Of a stretch of 64,000 nucleotides of DNA, positions 22,479-32,924 are shown in pieces. Both the position numbers and the translations under genes were made by a program. The stretch's first letter is position 1. Each line of letters opens with the position of its first letter. A model generated the notes under the pieces. That model saw only the letters and a list, made by a program, of their open reading frames with translations, made no database searches and was not told the origin of the DNA. Origin of the DNA: Cavia porcellus (taxonomy: Eukaryota > Chordata > Mammalia > Rodentia > Caviidae); NCBI RefSeq assembly GCF_034190915.1, contig NW_026947491.1, positions 23,934,101 to 23,998,100 on the forward strand, read 5' to 3'.

Positions 22479-22705
22479 GAAATATTTCTTACGTGTCCTT
22501 CTCCTGTTTCAGATCTATAGTTTCCTTGATAATAGAGAATGTTTCGTTTATATTTTTTTATTTATCACTCCAAGTGAGGGCATTTACCAGGTCCTTGTAC
22601 ACAGCAGATCCTTCATGTATTTGTTGAATTTGGTGTTGTTGCTTTGTGGTGCTGGGGGTTGAGCTCAGGGCCTTGCACCTGTTAACCACTCACTGCATCC
22701 TTCCC

Positions 22706-24270
22706 CTTTATTTATTTAATTTGCAGTTTTGAAGGCTCCTTGAGTTTTTTTTAAAAAAAGAAACACAAGTTTTTGGTTAAGCTAGCCCTAAATTTTTCTT
22801 AAAAGAAATAATACAGTGTTTTCTTAATGAACAACTTTTATTAGGCAAACAGTATACGTTTTTCTTCTATCCGTGTACATAACCCAAGAGCAAGCAGGAG
22901 GAGTTTCAGCTTCTGGCTGAGGCTGGAAAAGAAACTTGCCCCACACAGGAAAGAGGGCGAGGGTGAGGCAGTCAGGAGCATGGGAGTGGGTGGCCAATGG
23001 ATTCTCACTTCATTACTGACTGCAGTGGAATCCATAGTAATGCTTAAGTGATATTATCATCAATTATGGTACCATGGCAAAGAGAATCCTGGAAGTGACA
23101 TCCAGGATTGGAGGCGGATTTATTTTATGTTGACAGGCACTAACTGGGACCATTCCCAAAATATCAGGCCCTGATCTCCGGTGGTCTAAGGCTTATATGA
23201 GATAAGCAGGCAGAAAATACAGAGGCAGAATGATTTTTCAGTTGGGGATTGGTTCTTACACTATCATCATACTGATCAGCTCTGCATCACAGTGGCAAGA
23301 GATTTCCAAGATATAGAAGTAATAGGAACTGTAATTGAAACTATTACCTGGGCAACTAAAAAACTGAAGTACACTGGCTGAGGGTAGCGGGACGACTTCT
23401 GCTACAATAAAACAATCTTGTCCCCAAAATCTGATTGACTACCACAAACATCATTGCTAACATTTGCATGCCAGAAAGAAATGTAGAAAAACTCGGAGAA
23501 TGTTATTTCCACAAGCTGTATTGGGTTTGGGACAGACCGCTAGTTCCTGACCCCTGCTCTGATTCCCTTTGGACCATTGAAAAAGGTTTGCTGAAGGGCA
23601 GGAAGTTTGGATGACAAAGATAACTCTTCAGACAACTTCTGGCCCTGCTTGATTTCTACATTTTGCTGGGTGGAAGGACAAAAGTCAGAGCAAAGAGATT
23701 TGGCACTGAGAAAGAGGCACTGAGATACAAGTGGTTTGTGGCTAGAGGTGATTTTTGTCACTAAGTGATACATATCATTTTACCAGTATTTTTGCAATTG
23801 AAGCAATGTCCTTTTAAAAGCCCAAGAGTTACTGTATTAGTTTTCCAGAGCTACTGTATCAAAATACCACAAATTTTGTGATTTAAAACAACAGAAATTC
23901 AAAAGGAAACCCCCACACTAGTTGTACTGGATTAGAGGCCACCCTGCTTGGAGTACTTTAACTTTCCTATTTATATCTTTAAGAATATTACTTCTAAATA
24001 AGGTCACATTCTGAGGTACTCGTGGTTAGAATCTTTTACATGTATTTATTGGGATGACACAACTCAACCATAACATGTTAAATCTTATTTCAAGGCCCTA
24101 TTAAACTTGCTACTTCCTATGTATGCCATTCATTGAGAAGGGCACATTGCATCAGATGAGATTTGCTTGGATTTGAATAACCTGCTAGCTCTCCACCTCC
24201 CCATAATATGATATCTTTTAATAATTAAAACAAGTCTCCAAGAAAAAGATAAACTTTTTTTAGTTTGATT
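22706..24270. other. Intergenic, one ancient repeat, otherwise nothing recognised
   Basis: About 22830-23800 is a long repeat-poor stretch. It has a minus-strand AATAAA (TTTATT near 22839) but no protein match that I recognise on either strand. About 23830-24080 resembles an old mammalian interspersed repeat (TTAGTTTTCCAGAGCTACTG, then AATAAGGTCACATTCTGAGG); its family is not determined. Confidence 0.5.
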
Positions 24271-24424
24271 TCAACTTTTAATGAAAGATGTTATCTTTCA
24301 CAATACAATAAAACTACAAACTAATGAGAACTGTGAAATTGTACAAGTACCTGGAAATTGAACAACATATTCCTGAATAATAAGTGAGTCAATGAAGAAG
24401 TAATAAAAATTTTTTAAATGCCTT

Positions 24425-24592
24425 GAAATAAATCCTGATGTTGTGGTGCACACCTGCAATCTCAGCAACTAGGAGACTGACACAGGACAATAGCAAGTTT
24501 TAGGCCAGCATGCATTACAGAGTGAACGCAAGGCCAGCTTGGACAGCATAGTGATAACCTTCCTCAGAAAATTAAAAACAAAGCAAAAGGTC
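24425..24592 (+). mobile_element. B1-type SINE, sense, old, inside L1
   Basis: GTTGTGGTGCACACCTGCAA, CAAGGCCAGCTTGGACAGC and an A-rich end mark it. Confidence 0.7.
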
Positions 24593-24626
24593 TTTAAATG
24601 AGTGAAAATGGAAGCACAACATACAA

Positions 24627-24702
24627 TGGTACCAGGGATCGAACTCACGACTGCCTGCTTCCAAGGCAGGCACTTATGCCGCTGAGCTAAATCCCCAGCC
24701 CC
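24627..24702 (-). mobile_element. ID-like tRNA SINE, antisense, tail-less
   Basis: GGTACCAGGGATCGAACTCA and CTGAGCTAAATCCCCAGCCC form a near-consensus body, but the T-run expected at the left is absent, so the tail was lost or the insertion was end-trimmed. Confidence 0.88.
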
Positions 24703-25185
24703 AAATCAAAAGCAGTCTTAAGAGTGAAGTTTACAGCATGAGTACCTACATCAATTAATCAATACTAAATAAAATTTTAAAAATTTCAAATAATTTAATG
24801 ATGCAACTCAACGAACTAGAAAAGCAAGGAAAAGAAAAATAAATCCAAGTTTAGCAGAAGGAAAAAAGTTATAAAGATAAGAGCAAAAAAAAAAAAATAA
24901 ATGCAACTAGAAACCATACTCATAAGTGAAACAAATCAGACTTGCATGTATAAACACTTTGTATAGTCTCACTGGTGTAAAAAAAATGAGAGTAAATAAG
25001 ATCCAAGAGTTACAATAGATATAGTAAAAGGGAAATAAACTGCTCAAGGGAAATTATATTGTTTGATCAGTCTCACATGCTTGTGTCTGGTAGTCTGAGC
25101 AATTACTTTGAGGATAATAATATGCAGTATAACAACCATTGTTAAATTCCTGTCATTTTGTTTTGAAATTCTATATTGCCTTTTT

Positions 25186-26022
25186 AAAAAAATTTTATTT
25201 AAGAGGAAAAAGAGAAAAACACAAAACAAAACAAAGCGGTGTAAGGGTACACGTAATACAGAACTACAAAAAAAAAAAACATAACAGTAAGAAATCACCT
25301 GTTAATAGATTACATATTATCATCTTGGAAATAGTTGCTCAAATCACAGTATCAAAGAATACAAAGTGGACATTCAAACAGAGACTGCAAACAGCTGTGT
25401 TCAATGATCCAAAAACATTAATATAGTCAGCTATTTAACACCACTTGCTGTTATATCCGTTAGAGCTCTTTTTTTCCCCCTCTCTTTTTTACAACAAAAT
25501 TTACACATTTTGGATTTTATTACTCCTTAGTTCTTATTACTTTTTGGGGGAGGAGAGAATAAAGTCAAATATGGCAAAACAAAGCTGTCAGTCAAAACCA
25601 AGGATAGACATAGCACATGGTGTAGAACAGAGTACAAGGTTATCAACAATGGTTATCAACGTTGTCTCTTGTTTCCTTAAAAAGAATTGTCTATCTCATT
25701 AGATATTATAAAGTTGGACAAAACAGTAGAGAACAAGACCAATAAAACTTAGACATTGTAAACATTACAGGACTTCCAAAGGAGACAATAGTCAAACCAG
25801 AATGGGCATCTTAGTGAATCTTATTGCCTTCAAAGTAGTTGCCTATACCCTGAAACTTGATACTATCATACAGAATGGAACAGAGTCTAATCAGTCAAAA
25901 CAAGATCGTGGGAGTATTACAGGACTTCAAACCAAGTTAATAGGAAATCAAAAAGAGTTACTATTATATATCCTAATTTTTAAAAATTTTCCCCTTAATT
26001 AAAACAAACATAAGAAATAACT
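25186..26022 (-). mobile_element. L1-derived 3'-end-only insertion (tandem-repeat array), antisense
   Basis: A perfect 14-bp duplication TATATTGCCTTTTT (25172-25185 and 26023-26036) frames this 837-bp insertion in an L1 3' UTR. Content is AACAAAACAAAGC-type units with 'caccatta...atcaacaatggttatcaac...gtctcttgtttcctt' blocks, the same array found next to L1 and half-L1 copies elsewhere. It looks like a 5'-truncated L1-type insertion with the reversed A-tail at its left end. Confidence 0.85.
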
Positions 26023-26036
26023 TATATTGCCTTTTT

Positions 26037-26249
26037 TTAATGTTGTTGTCATTTTGCTTTTGTTATTGTTTTTAATTATTTGTTTCTTGATCTTTCTGGT
26101 TTTTCTCTTTAAAATAAAAAAAAGAAATTTAGATTTAAAAAATTTCAATTATGTAACAGTTTATTCTTTGATTATGCAAACAAAATTGAACTTTTAGCTA
26201 GATTAAAAATAAATAAATAAAAGTCTTAAATAAAAATCAGAGACAAAAA
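26037..26249 (+). mobile_element. L1 3' UTR remnant, sense
   Basis: TGTTGTTGTCATTTTGCTTT continues the host 3' UTR after the duplication, comparable with 53810-53870. The end is diffuse. Confidence 0.6.
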
Positions 26250-26511
26250 AGCATTACCAGTGAGATCACAGAAGCGCAGGATGATTAGGGCCTATTTGAC
26301 TGTTAAGGACTATTGCCAACAACTGTGTGCTGACAAAGGAGGAAGTCAAGAAGAAACGAATACATTACTGGATGCATATAACTTCCCAAGACTGAACCCC
26401 ATGGAAACAGCAAACCCAAACAAGCTAATAACAAGCAATGAAATTGAATCACTACTAAATGTTTCCAATATAGAAAGGCCTAGAACCTGATGTTTTGAAG
26501 AGTATTACAAT
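26250..26511 (+). mobile_element. LINE-1 ORF2 fragment, sense
   Basis: The frame at 26260-26490 encodes YNFPRLNPMETANPNKLITS followed by NEIESLLN, a conserved stretch between the endonuclease and reverse transcriptase of L1 ORF2p. It ends in a stop. Confidence 0.85.
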
Positions 26512-26860
26512 TCAGATATGGAAAGTACCCCCAAAGGCTTGAAGACCTGATCTTTGATTGGCGGTGCTACTGGGTCATGGTGAGAACTAGGAACTGGGGT
26601 CTCGTTGGAGGAAGTTACTTGCTGGGGATGTATCTTTGAAGGGTATCTTTTGTCCCTGACTTCTTCCTCTCTCTCTTTCTGCTTTCTGGCCAACATGATA
26701 TGCATAGCTGCCTTTGCCAAGTGTTCTCGCTGGCATTAAATAATTTCCAAAACAATGGTGCCAGCTGACCACAAACTGAAACCTCTGAATCCATGAGCCA
26801 AAATAAAATTTTCTTTATTAAATTGATTTTCTCAGGCAAAGTAAAATGTTGGTTTATAAG
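26512..26860 (+). mobile_element. Possible solo LTR, ERVL/MaLR-like, decayed
   Basis: The order GGGGATGTATCTTTGAAGGG, then GAGCCAAAATAAAATTTTCT, then TTGATTTTCTCAGGC resembles the 3' half of rodent ERVL-type LTRs, with AATAAA near 26802. The assignment is tentative; no flanking duplication was found. Confidence 0.4.
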
Positions 26861-26992
26861 CATAAGTCCTTCTGGAATTGTGCTTGTAATCCCAAATACT
26901 TGTATATTAAAGCTATTTTCTCCACAAGAAATAATGGAAACCCCAGTAATTCATTCTAAAACTCAAAAATATTAATATAAAAATGATTACAG

Positions 26993-27124
26993 GGGGCCAG
27001 GCGTTTAGCTCAGTGGCATAAGTGCTTCCCTGGCAGGGCAAGGTTGTGAGTTCAATCCCTAGTACAAAAAAAGAAAATAAAGTAATATAAAATAATAAAG
27101 AAAATACAAATTATAAAAAAAAAA
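26993..27124 (+). mobile_element. ID-like tRNA SINE, sense, with long A/T-rich tail
   Basis: TTTAGCTCAGTGGCATAAGT (A box) and GAGTTCAATCCCTAGTAC (B box) are followed by an A-rich tail with TAATA interruptions. Confidence 0.88.
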
Positions 27125-27999
27125 GTAACCTGCATGTAACTTTGGAAACTTGTGGCTGGTGTGATGGAGACAAAGAAGGGAAGGCTATCGTGAGGACTAT
27201 TGGAGATCCCTGTGGTGGGTTCCAGTCTTCTGCCCAGAGTTACAGCATATGACAGGAAGAAAGAGAACGAGACAAAATAGGGATGCAGGCAGAGGTCTGG
27301 CATGACCAGTTAGCTGTTCTTGGGGAATAACAGGCCACAAACCACCCAGAACCTTGGTGTGTATTCACTGAGGCAAATGGTGAGGGGATTGTGACTGGAT
27401 GTGCTGGGAGAGAGGCAAGGCAGGCCAGGCTGGTAACAGAGTAAACTAAGCGTCTGCAGAAGGGACAGGAACAGCCAGATTTAAGTTATAGTGAACAACT
27501 AACCTGCTTTGTAGCCAATTCTGGGAAGGAATTTTCCTCTGGAATTGTGCAGGCCTCAGCAGAGATGTTACCTCATACCTTAGCTCCATGGTATTAACAG
27601 CTTGTATATCTGAGCTCAGCCATGGCAACTGATAATAAACAGCGCTGGTCCCTCATCAGCCGCCTGCTTTCATGAGGATCCTACACAGTCTCGGCCAGAT
27701 TCACTAATGATACCGAAAGTCAGTTTAGGGCAGTCACCTCTGAATGGCCTGTGCTGCTCCAAGTAAGCACGATTGCACTTGGGTCTGGGGGAGGGTAGTG
27801 TGGTGTCCTCAACACAGGATGACTTTCATGATTGCTAATGGAGCACTGCTATCTACCAGCTCAATGAAATCTTTTTAATTTTGTGCAACTTTAACAAGAA
27901 AGCTATTAAATGACATTTGCCTTTGCTTGCCTTTGAAGATTTTGTGGAATTCATCACACTAAACTATTTTGTGGATTCATCACACTAAACTCATTCTTC
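27125..27999. other. Intergenic, unique, no gene seen
   Basis: There is no repeat or coding homology that I recognise. A short local duplication of 'tttgtggaattcatcacactaaac' type occurs at about 27940-27990. Confidence 0.5.
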
Positions 28000-28500
28000 A
28001 CAGAAATTTAAAAAAAGAAAACTCCTAAAATTTGTGTAAGAACCATGTAAGATGATTCCACAGCCAGAGGCATCACACCAGTTATCCAAAATTTCAAAAT
28101 ATACTGCAAAGACATAGTAATCAAAATAGCATGGTTTGGCATAAAAACAGAGACAGACTGATGGGACAGAATAGAGTTCAGAAATAAACCCACATATTTA
28201 CATCCATCTGATTTTCAACAAACAGAAAAACCTTCATTGGGGAAACTTCAAATTTTTCAATAAATGGTGCTGAGAATGATGAATATCCATATGAATGGGA
28301 ATAAAATTAGATCCCTGTCTCTCACTATAAAAAATCAACTGAATGAATTAAAGATTTAAGTATTAAACCTTAAAATATGAAATGACTGGATGAAAGTATA
28401 GTGGAAATGTTTTAGGATGTTTGGGCAAAGATAACACAGATCAAAAGCATAGATAAAGCAGTCACCAACAAATGGAAGTACATACTACTGAAAAACTGTG
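28000..28500 (+). mobile_element. LINE-1 ORF2 C-terminal fragment, sense, old
   Basis: Sense-strand reading gives the familiar L1 order: AAAACAGAGACAGACTGATG, AATAAACCCACATATTTACA, TTTTTCAATAAATGGTGCTG. It is heavily mutated. Confidence 0.8.
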
Positions 28501-28729
28501 ACAGGAAACAATCAATAGTTAAGAGGCAGTGCAGCTGGGGATGATGGTACACACTCATGGGAAAAGGTAAGTCACCAGGGGTCTGTCCTGGTACTATTTT
28601 AAGATCCAATGCCAATGTTCAAAATATAGCAGCTATAAATATTATACAAAAGCAGTTCTTATCTAATTTTATTTATTGGCCACCACACTAGGTATTTATT
28701 TTCATTTAAAAAAACTATGAGGGCCCAGA
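28501..28729. other. Intergenic, nothing recognised
   Basis: A short B1-like scrap may be present at about 28535-28560. Nothing else is seen. Confidence 0.4.
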
Positions 28730-30083
28730 TGGCATGGTCCCTCTATCTCCAGTAGCAGCAAGGAAGCCCAAGTTGGAGGCACAGCACCCCATATCCATGC
28801 AAGCAGCCAGGCCTGTGCCAGGCACGCAGCCTACCCTCTGTCAGATGCCTGGGCACGACCATTCACCAACTCCAGTGGGGCTTGCCTGTGGCAGGGGGTG
28901 CAGAGGTGAGGACCAGCCAGCTGACCTGCCTGGACAAGGACAGTGCTCAGGCAGAAAGCGCAGCAGCCCGACTGTGTGACTGTCTACATAATCCAAAGGT
29001 CCACTTGTACCCTCAACGCCTGGCCCACATCCAGCAGAGGCCAGAGGCTGATCACATTTCCCATCTGCCAGTGGAGCAGGACAGGTCGTGGCTTGCACAG
29101 GACAAAGCACGGTGTGGGGTAGATGGACAGGGCTCTGGAACAGGAAGAGCAACTCCAACGCCTGTAGATTGCGAGGGTAGGTGCAGAAATTCGTGACTGG
29201 CTGGACCCCAAGACTGCAGATCTCAGAAAGAAATCACTAATTAAAAAAGGAGGAAATTTTTGACTCAATCTATTTTTGATATTGCATTTTAAAATTATGT
29301 TTATATTTTCTCCTCTGGGTTTTCTGGGTCCTGCCTGCCTGCCCTTTTCCTGTTTTGGTTCTTTTCTCTTTCCCCTTTTAACTTTTTTTCTCGTCCTTCT
29401 TACTTTCGTTTCCTGTAGTTTACTCCGTTTATTTTTCTCTTTTTCTTGATTGTTCTCTAACACCATTAATTTTCTTTTACTCTTCAATAAAACTTACCTC
29501 ACTTTCCTCTCAACAGATCTCGCTGATTACTTTTTCAAATTCTGCTTTTTTTATTCTTTAGTTTCCTATTTTGTCTACCTTTAGTAGTGTAACTACTAAG
29601 CAATATGAATTTCTAGATAGCTAGGTAATTTTACACTATTGCTGTCAAATACTGTTCTATTTTTAGTAGAAATGAATTGTTCCATTTAGTAAAAATCTCT
29701 TCTATGCTTAGGGGTGTATATTCTTGGTCCTCTTGGTTTGTCAGGGTTAAGGTTGTATTTGACTTTGTAACTGATGCTGATTATATTACCATAGATAAGA
29801 ATTCACAGGCTGAAGGATATAGTCGTACTCATGTTTGTAGCAGCATGATTCATAATACCTAAATCTTGCAAGCAGCTTAACAGATGTCCATCAACAGAAG
29901 CACACATAAAGGAAATGTATATATATATATGCACAGTGGAGTACTACTGTGCCATAAAGAAAGAGTTGAATAATTTATAGAAAAAAGGATGCACCTTGAA
30001 ACAAAAAGGAATTAACTACCTGCAAGAAAAGTGAACATTATGTACTATAAATATGTACTCATAAAAAGAAAAAAACTAGTTTA
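28730..30083 (+). mobile_element. Internally deleted L1 derivative, sense (5' UTR-like plus 3' end)
   Basis: 28730-29225 is relatively GC-rich with CpGs. 29290-29480 is a C/T-rich tract like those in L1 5' UTRs at 60180-60450. From about 29800 the sequence becomes the L1 ORF2 tail and 3' end (GTAGCAGCATGATTCATAAT, then CAGTGGAGTACTACTGTGCC). ORF1 and nearly all of ORF2 are absent. The junction near 29800 and the left boundary are approximate. Confidence 0.6.
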
Positions 30084-30332
30084 AACATTATTTTTTTGTG
30101 AGACATTCTGCCTCATAGATAAGAGTCCTGGGCTCACTCAGTCCTACACATGCCCACCTTGTTTTGTGACTCAGCACTATTCTATGAAGGTCCCAGAATA
30201 TCATTCCCAAGTACCCCTTCAAAGAACTCCAGCACCAGACAGCTGTTTCATTCTTACTAGCTGGTGATTGGAATTTCACTCAACACAACTCAGTTTTTTC
30301 ATTTGTAGAGCATGGGCAATAATAATGGCTAC
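30084..30332. other. Intergenic, nothing recognised
   Basis: No repeat or coding homology is seen. Confidence 0.4.
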
Positions 30333-30590
30333 TACTAGGTGTGGTGGTGCACACCTATAATCTTTGCACTCTCAGAAGTTGAGAACAGAGGATCACCGGT
30401 TTGAGCCTTGTCTGAGCAGCTTAGTAGTATTCGTGGATGTAGCTCAGTGGCAAAGTTGCCCTAACAGACATGAGGCCCTGGGTTCAATCCTGAGCACTAC
30501 TAAAAGTAAAATTTAGAACAAATTTCAGAAGAGCTGGGAATGTATCTCAGGGCAAAGGCCTTGAATTCAATCCCTATTATTGAAAAACAA
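30333..30590 (+). mobile_element. B1 plus tRNA composite SINE (B4-like), sense, and a tRNA scrap
   Basis: AGGTGTGGTGGTGCACACCT starts a B1 half. TGTAGCTCAGTGGCAAAG and GGGTTCAATCCTGAGCACTA form the tRNA half. A further decayed tRNA-like piece sits at 30530-30585. Confidence 0.75.
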
Positions 30591-30617
30591 ATAGAAACTG
30601 GTTATCTTATTAGTTTC

Positions 30618-30909
30618 TTTTTTGATTTTAAAGAGGGTAAAACAAAACAGAACAAAGCAGATCAGAAGAAAACAATGTAAGTGACACAGATTTCAAAGCA
30701 AGACAACAGGAGATCAACAATGGCTACCATAACGTCTCTTGTTTTCCTCTAAATAATTGTCTATATGTTCACACATAGTGAGTGCACCCAAAACAATATA
30801 AAACTGATCAAAACAGAATAAAGAAGTCATTACAGGCCTTCAAAACCAGACAATAGGAAAATCAACAATGGCTACCATAATGTCTCTCTTCAAAATAGCT
30901 CTCCAGACC
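30618..30909 (-). mobile_element. L1-derived 3'-end-only insertion, antisense, with perfect 16-bp duplication
   Basis: A perfect duplication TTATCTTATTAGTTTC (30602-30617 and 30910-30925) frames 292 bp. It opens with the reversed tail (TTTTTTGATTTTAAAGAGGG) and contains about two units of the CAAGACAACAGG/ATCAACAATGGCTACCATAA array. Its exact boundaries prove that this array is the 3' terminus of a mobile element. Confidence 0.9.
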
Positions 30910-30925
30910 TTATCTTATTAGTTTC

Positions 30926-31402
30926 TATGAAGCATATTAAGAAACTATAAGCACTACCCAGTAGGTCTCACATATACTAAATACTCCATGCACAAAAGCT
31001 CATTTATTTTTTTGATCACTATTCCCAGATCATGAATGAAATAGCCTTATAGATCACATCCCCAAAGGATATCAAGTTGGTTATTAAATGACTTGCTGGC
31101 TCCACCATTAATTGACGTAGCTGCAAGAAGTGTAGAGGCAGCCACTGGTAGAGAATTATTTTTTCTGTGCTGGGGATTGAGCCCAGGTCTTCACTCGTAT
31201 TAGATGAGTGCTCTACCACTGAGTTGTATCCCTGGTCCATGAGGACAACTTTCTGGAAGAGATCCTGAAATGAAGGGAGTGCAAGCAGCCCAAGACCGCT
31301 CCATGCTCTCCAGGGTTGCCACGCCCTTGTTGGACTCTGGGTGGAGATCTGCGCATCAAACTGTCCTGTAACTGAAGAGCCAGTGCTCATGGTACCAACC
31401 AC
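30926..31402. other. Intergenic with an antisense tRNA-type SINE at 31152-31243
   Basis: GCTGGGGATTGAGCCCAGGT and GCTCTACCACTGAGTTGTAT are reversed tRNA boxes of an older SINE. No gene is seen. Confidence 0.6.
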
Positions 31403-32667
31403 GTTTTTTAAATCATTTTTTAATTTTTATTTTTAAGAGATTAAGACAAAAGACATAACAAAGCAGATCAGATTAGAATAATGCAAGCAACACAGCATTT
31501 TACAAGACAACCCATAATTAACAGTAACTACCATAAGGTCTCTTTCTTTGAAATAGTTGAGCATAGCTTCATATATGATGGTATCAAACAGAACAGAACA
31601 GTATAAAACCATTCAAAAGAATGAAAGCATTACAGGGCATTCAGAACCAAATAACAGAGAATGAACAATGGCTACTATATTATCTCATTTTCCATAGAAA
31701 ATTTGTTTATACTATCACACATAATAAAATCCAGTAAGATATATTATGATAGAACCAATGGAAACAGAAGAACAAAAGCATAGTAGGACTTCAGAGTAAG
31801 ATGGTATTAAATCAGCACTGGCTATCACAATGTCTTGTTTTCTTCAAAATAGCTGTTCATACCATCACAGATAATAAAATCGAACAAACCATTCCAACTA
31901 ATGAATGCAAACATTATAAGGCTTCAAAGCAATGCAATGGGGAACCATGATTACCATAAACTCTTATGTACTCTTACCATTTCTTACACTAGGGAGACTG
32001 TATGATATTTATACATGAGTATGATTTATTTCGCTTGTGAGTATGGTCTCATTGTGTCCATTTATTTATAAATATCTCAGTAAATATTTCTTTTTTAACA
32101 GTAATAGGTATCATAGTATATTTTGTTATGTTTATAATAGTTGTTCTTTCAATCACATATATCAAAATGAGATGAAATATAGAACACTATGGAACTTATC
32201 AAAACAGAATATTGAATAAAGCAGTACCATTAATCAGAAAAGAGCAAAACAATAATAAAAATATTTGCCTTCAAAGAGATGGTAGAAGGAAATCCCCCTT
32301 ATTTGCTATGTCACTCTCCCAGGAGACGCTCAGATTTCTGATTCCCATTTGCTAATGGGCGGGGGGGGGGGAGAGGGGGAGGACAAGAGGGGTAGAGGAA
32401 GTGGGATGTTTGACTCTAGGCCGTGCATCAGTAGATTCACTATTGCTTAGCAGGGAGGCGGGCTGGTTGTTTGGTTTCACAGCGTTCTAAGTTCCAACAT
32501 GGTGTGGATCTCAGGAACTGCTGCTGGTTCTCCCCCTGGAAGGGCAGCAGTCTGCCATACCACCACCGCTTACCAGGGAAGGGAGGTGCTTGCTTGGCTT
32601 CCCAGTGTCTTAAGTTCCAACGTGACGTGGATCTCAGGAACTGCTGCTGGTTCTCCCCCTGGAAGGC
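31403..32667 (-). mobile_element. ORF-less L1-derived non-autonomous element, antisense
   Basis: The flanking duplication GGTACCAACCAC / GGCACCAACCAC (31391-31402 and 32668-32679) brackets 1.27 kb. Read on the minus strand, the order is a GC-rich 5' end with two about 123-bp repeats (AAGTTCCAAC at 32489 and 32612 on the plus strand); a G-run; an A-rich spacer; a short piece of the ORF2 tail (31985-32150); about four 147-bp tandem units; and an A-rich tail. ORF1 and ORF2 are missing. The parts are those of the L1s and half-L1s elsewhere in the window. Confidence 0.72.
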
Positions 32668-32679
32668 GGCACCAACCAC

Positions 32680-32924
32680 TTTTGTGGAATACTGGTGTCA
32701 TTTTCTGCCCACTTACACCCTCTGGCAGGGTGTACAGCCTATTTGGGCTGCAACAGATGCCGAGCCACAGAAGAAAAGTGCTATGTGTTTTCTCAGCATG
32801 GCTTTCAGAGAAGTGAGAATAGATGTTTTCTAGTAGTGCTGATATTTATATTGTGTTGAAATATTTTTTGCTCTATTATGGACCTTGTACTCCACCAACC
32901 TTGTAAAGTGGGATTTCCCCCAAA
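32680..32924. other. Intergenic, nothing recognised
   Basis: This could be the outer end of the L1 5' UTR if the duplication assigned to the preceding element is a coincidence. No coding homology is seen. Confidence 0.4.

Larger units (their letters stand above)
24271..25171 (+). mobile_element. LINE-1 fragments, sense (ORF2 piece, then 3' UTR)
   Basis: 24271-24420 and 24704-24880 read as a degraded ORF2 segment, including a 'GN-TTYS'-like stretch after the endonuclease. 24895-25171 matches the L1 3' UTR seen at 47484-47830 (CATACTCATAAGTGAAA, then TGTCTGGTAGTCTGAG). Sequence between these parts is missing. SINEs sit at 24430-24590 and 24627-24702. Confidence 0.75.

Noticed and set aside
22830..23800. 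Possible processed pseudogene on the minus strand (AATAAA near 22839, repeat-poor)
   Set aside because: No protein match could be recognised in any frame, and no poly-A tract or target duplication was seen.
28734..29487. Open frames of 81-167 codons in the GC-rich block
   Set aside because: They occur on both strands in an L1 5' UTR-like block; Lys/Arg-rich translation comes from the purine strand of a pyrimidine tract.
32471..32833. 120-codon open frame with an internal repeat (SKFQHGVDLRNCCWFSPWK twice)
   Set aside because: The protein repeat simply reflects the 123-bp DNA repeat of the L1-derived 5' end. The opposite strand is also open.
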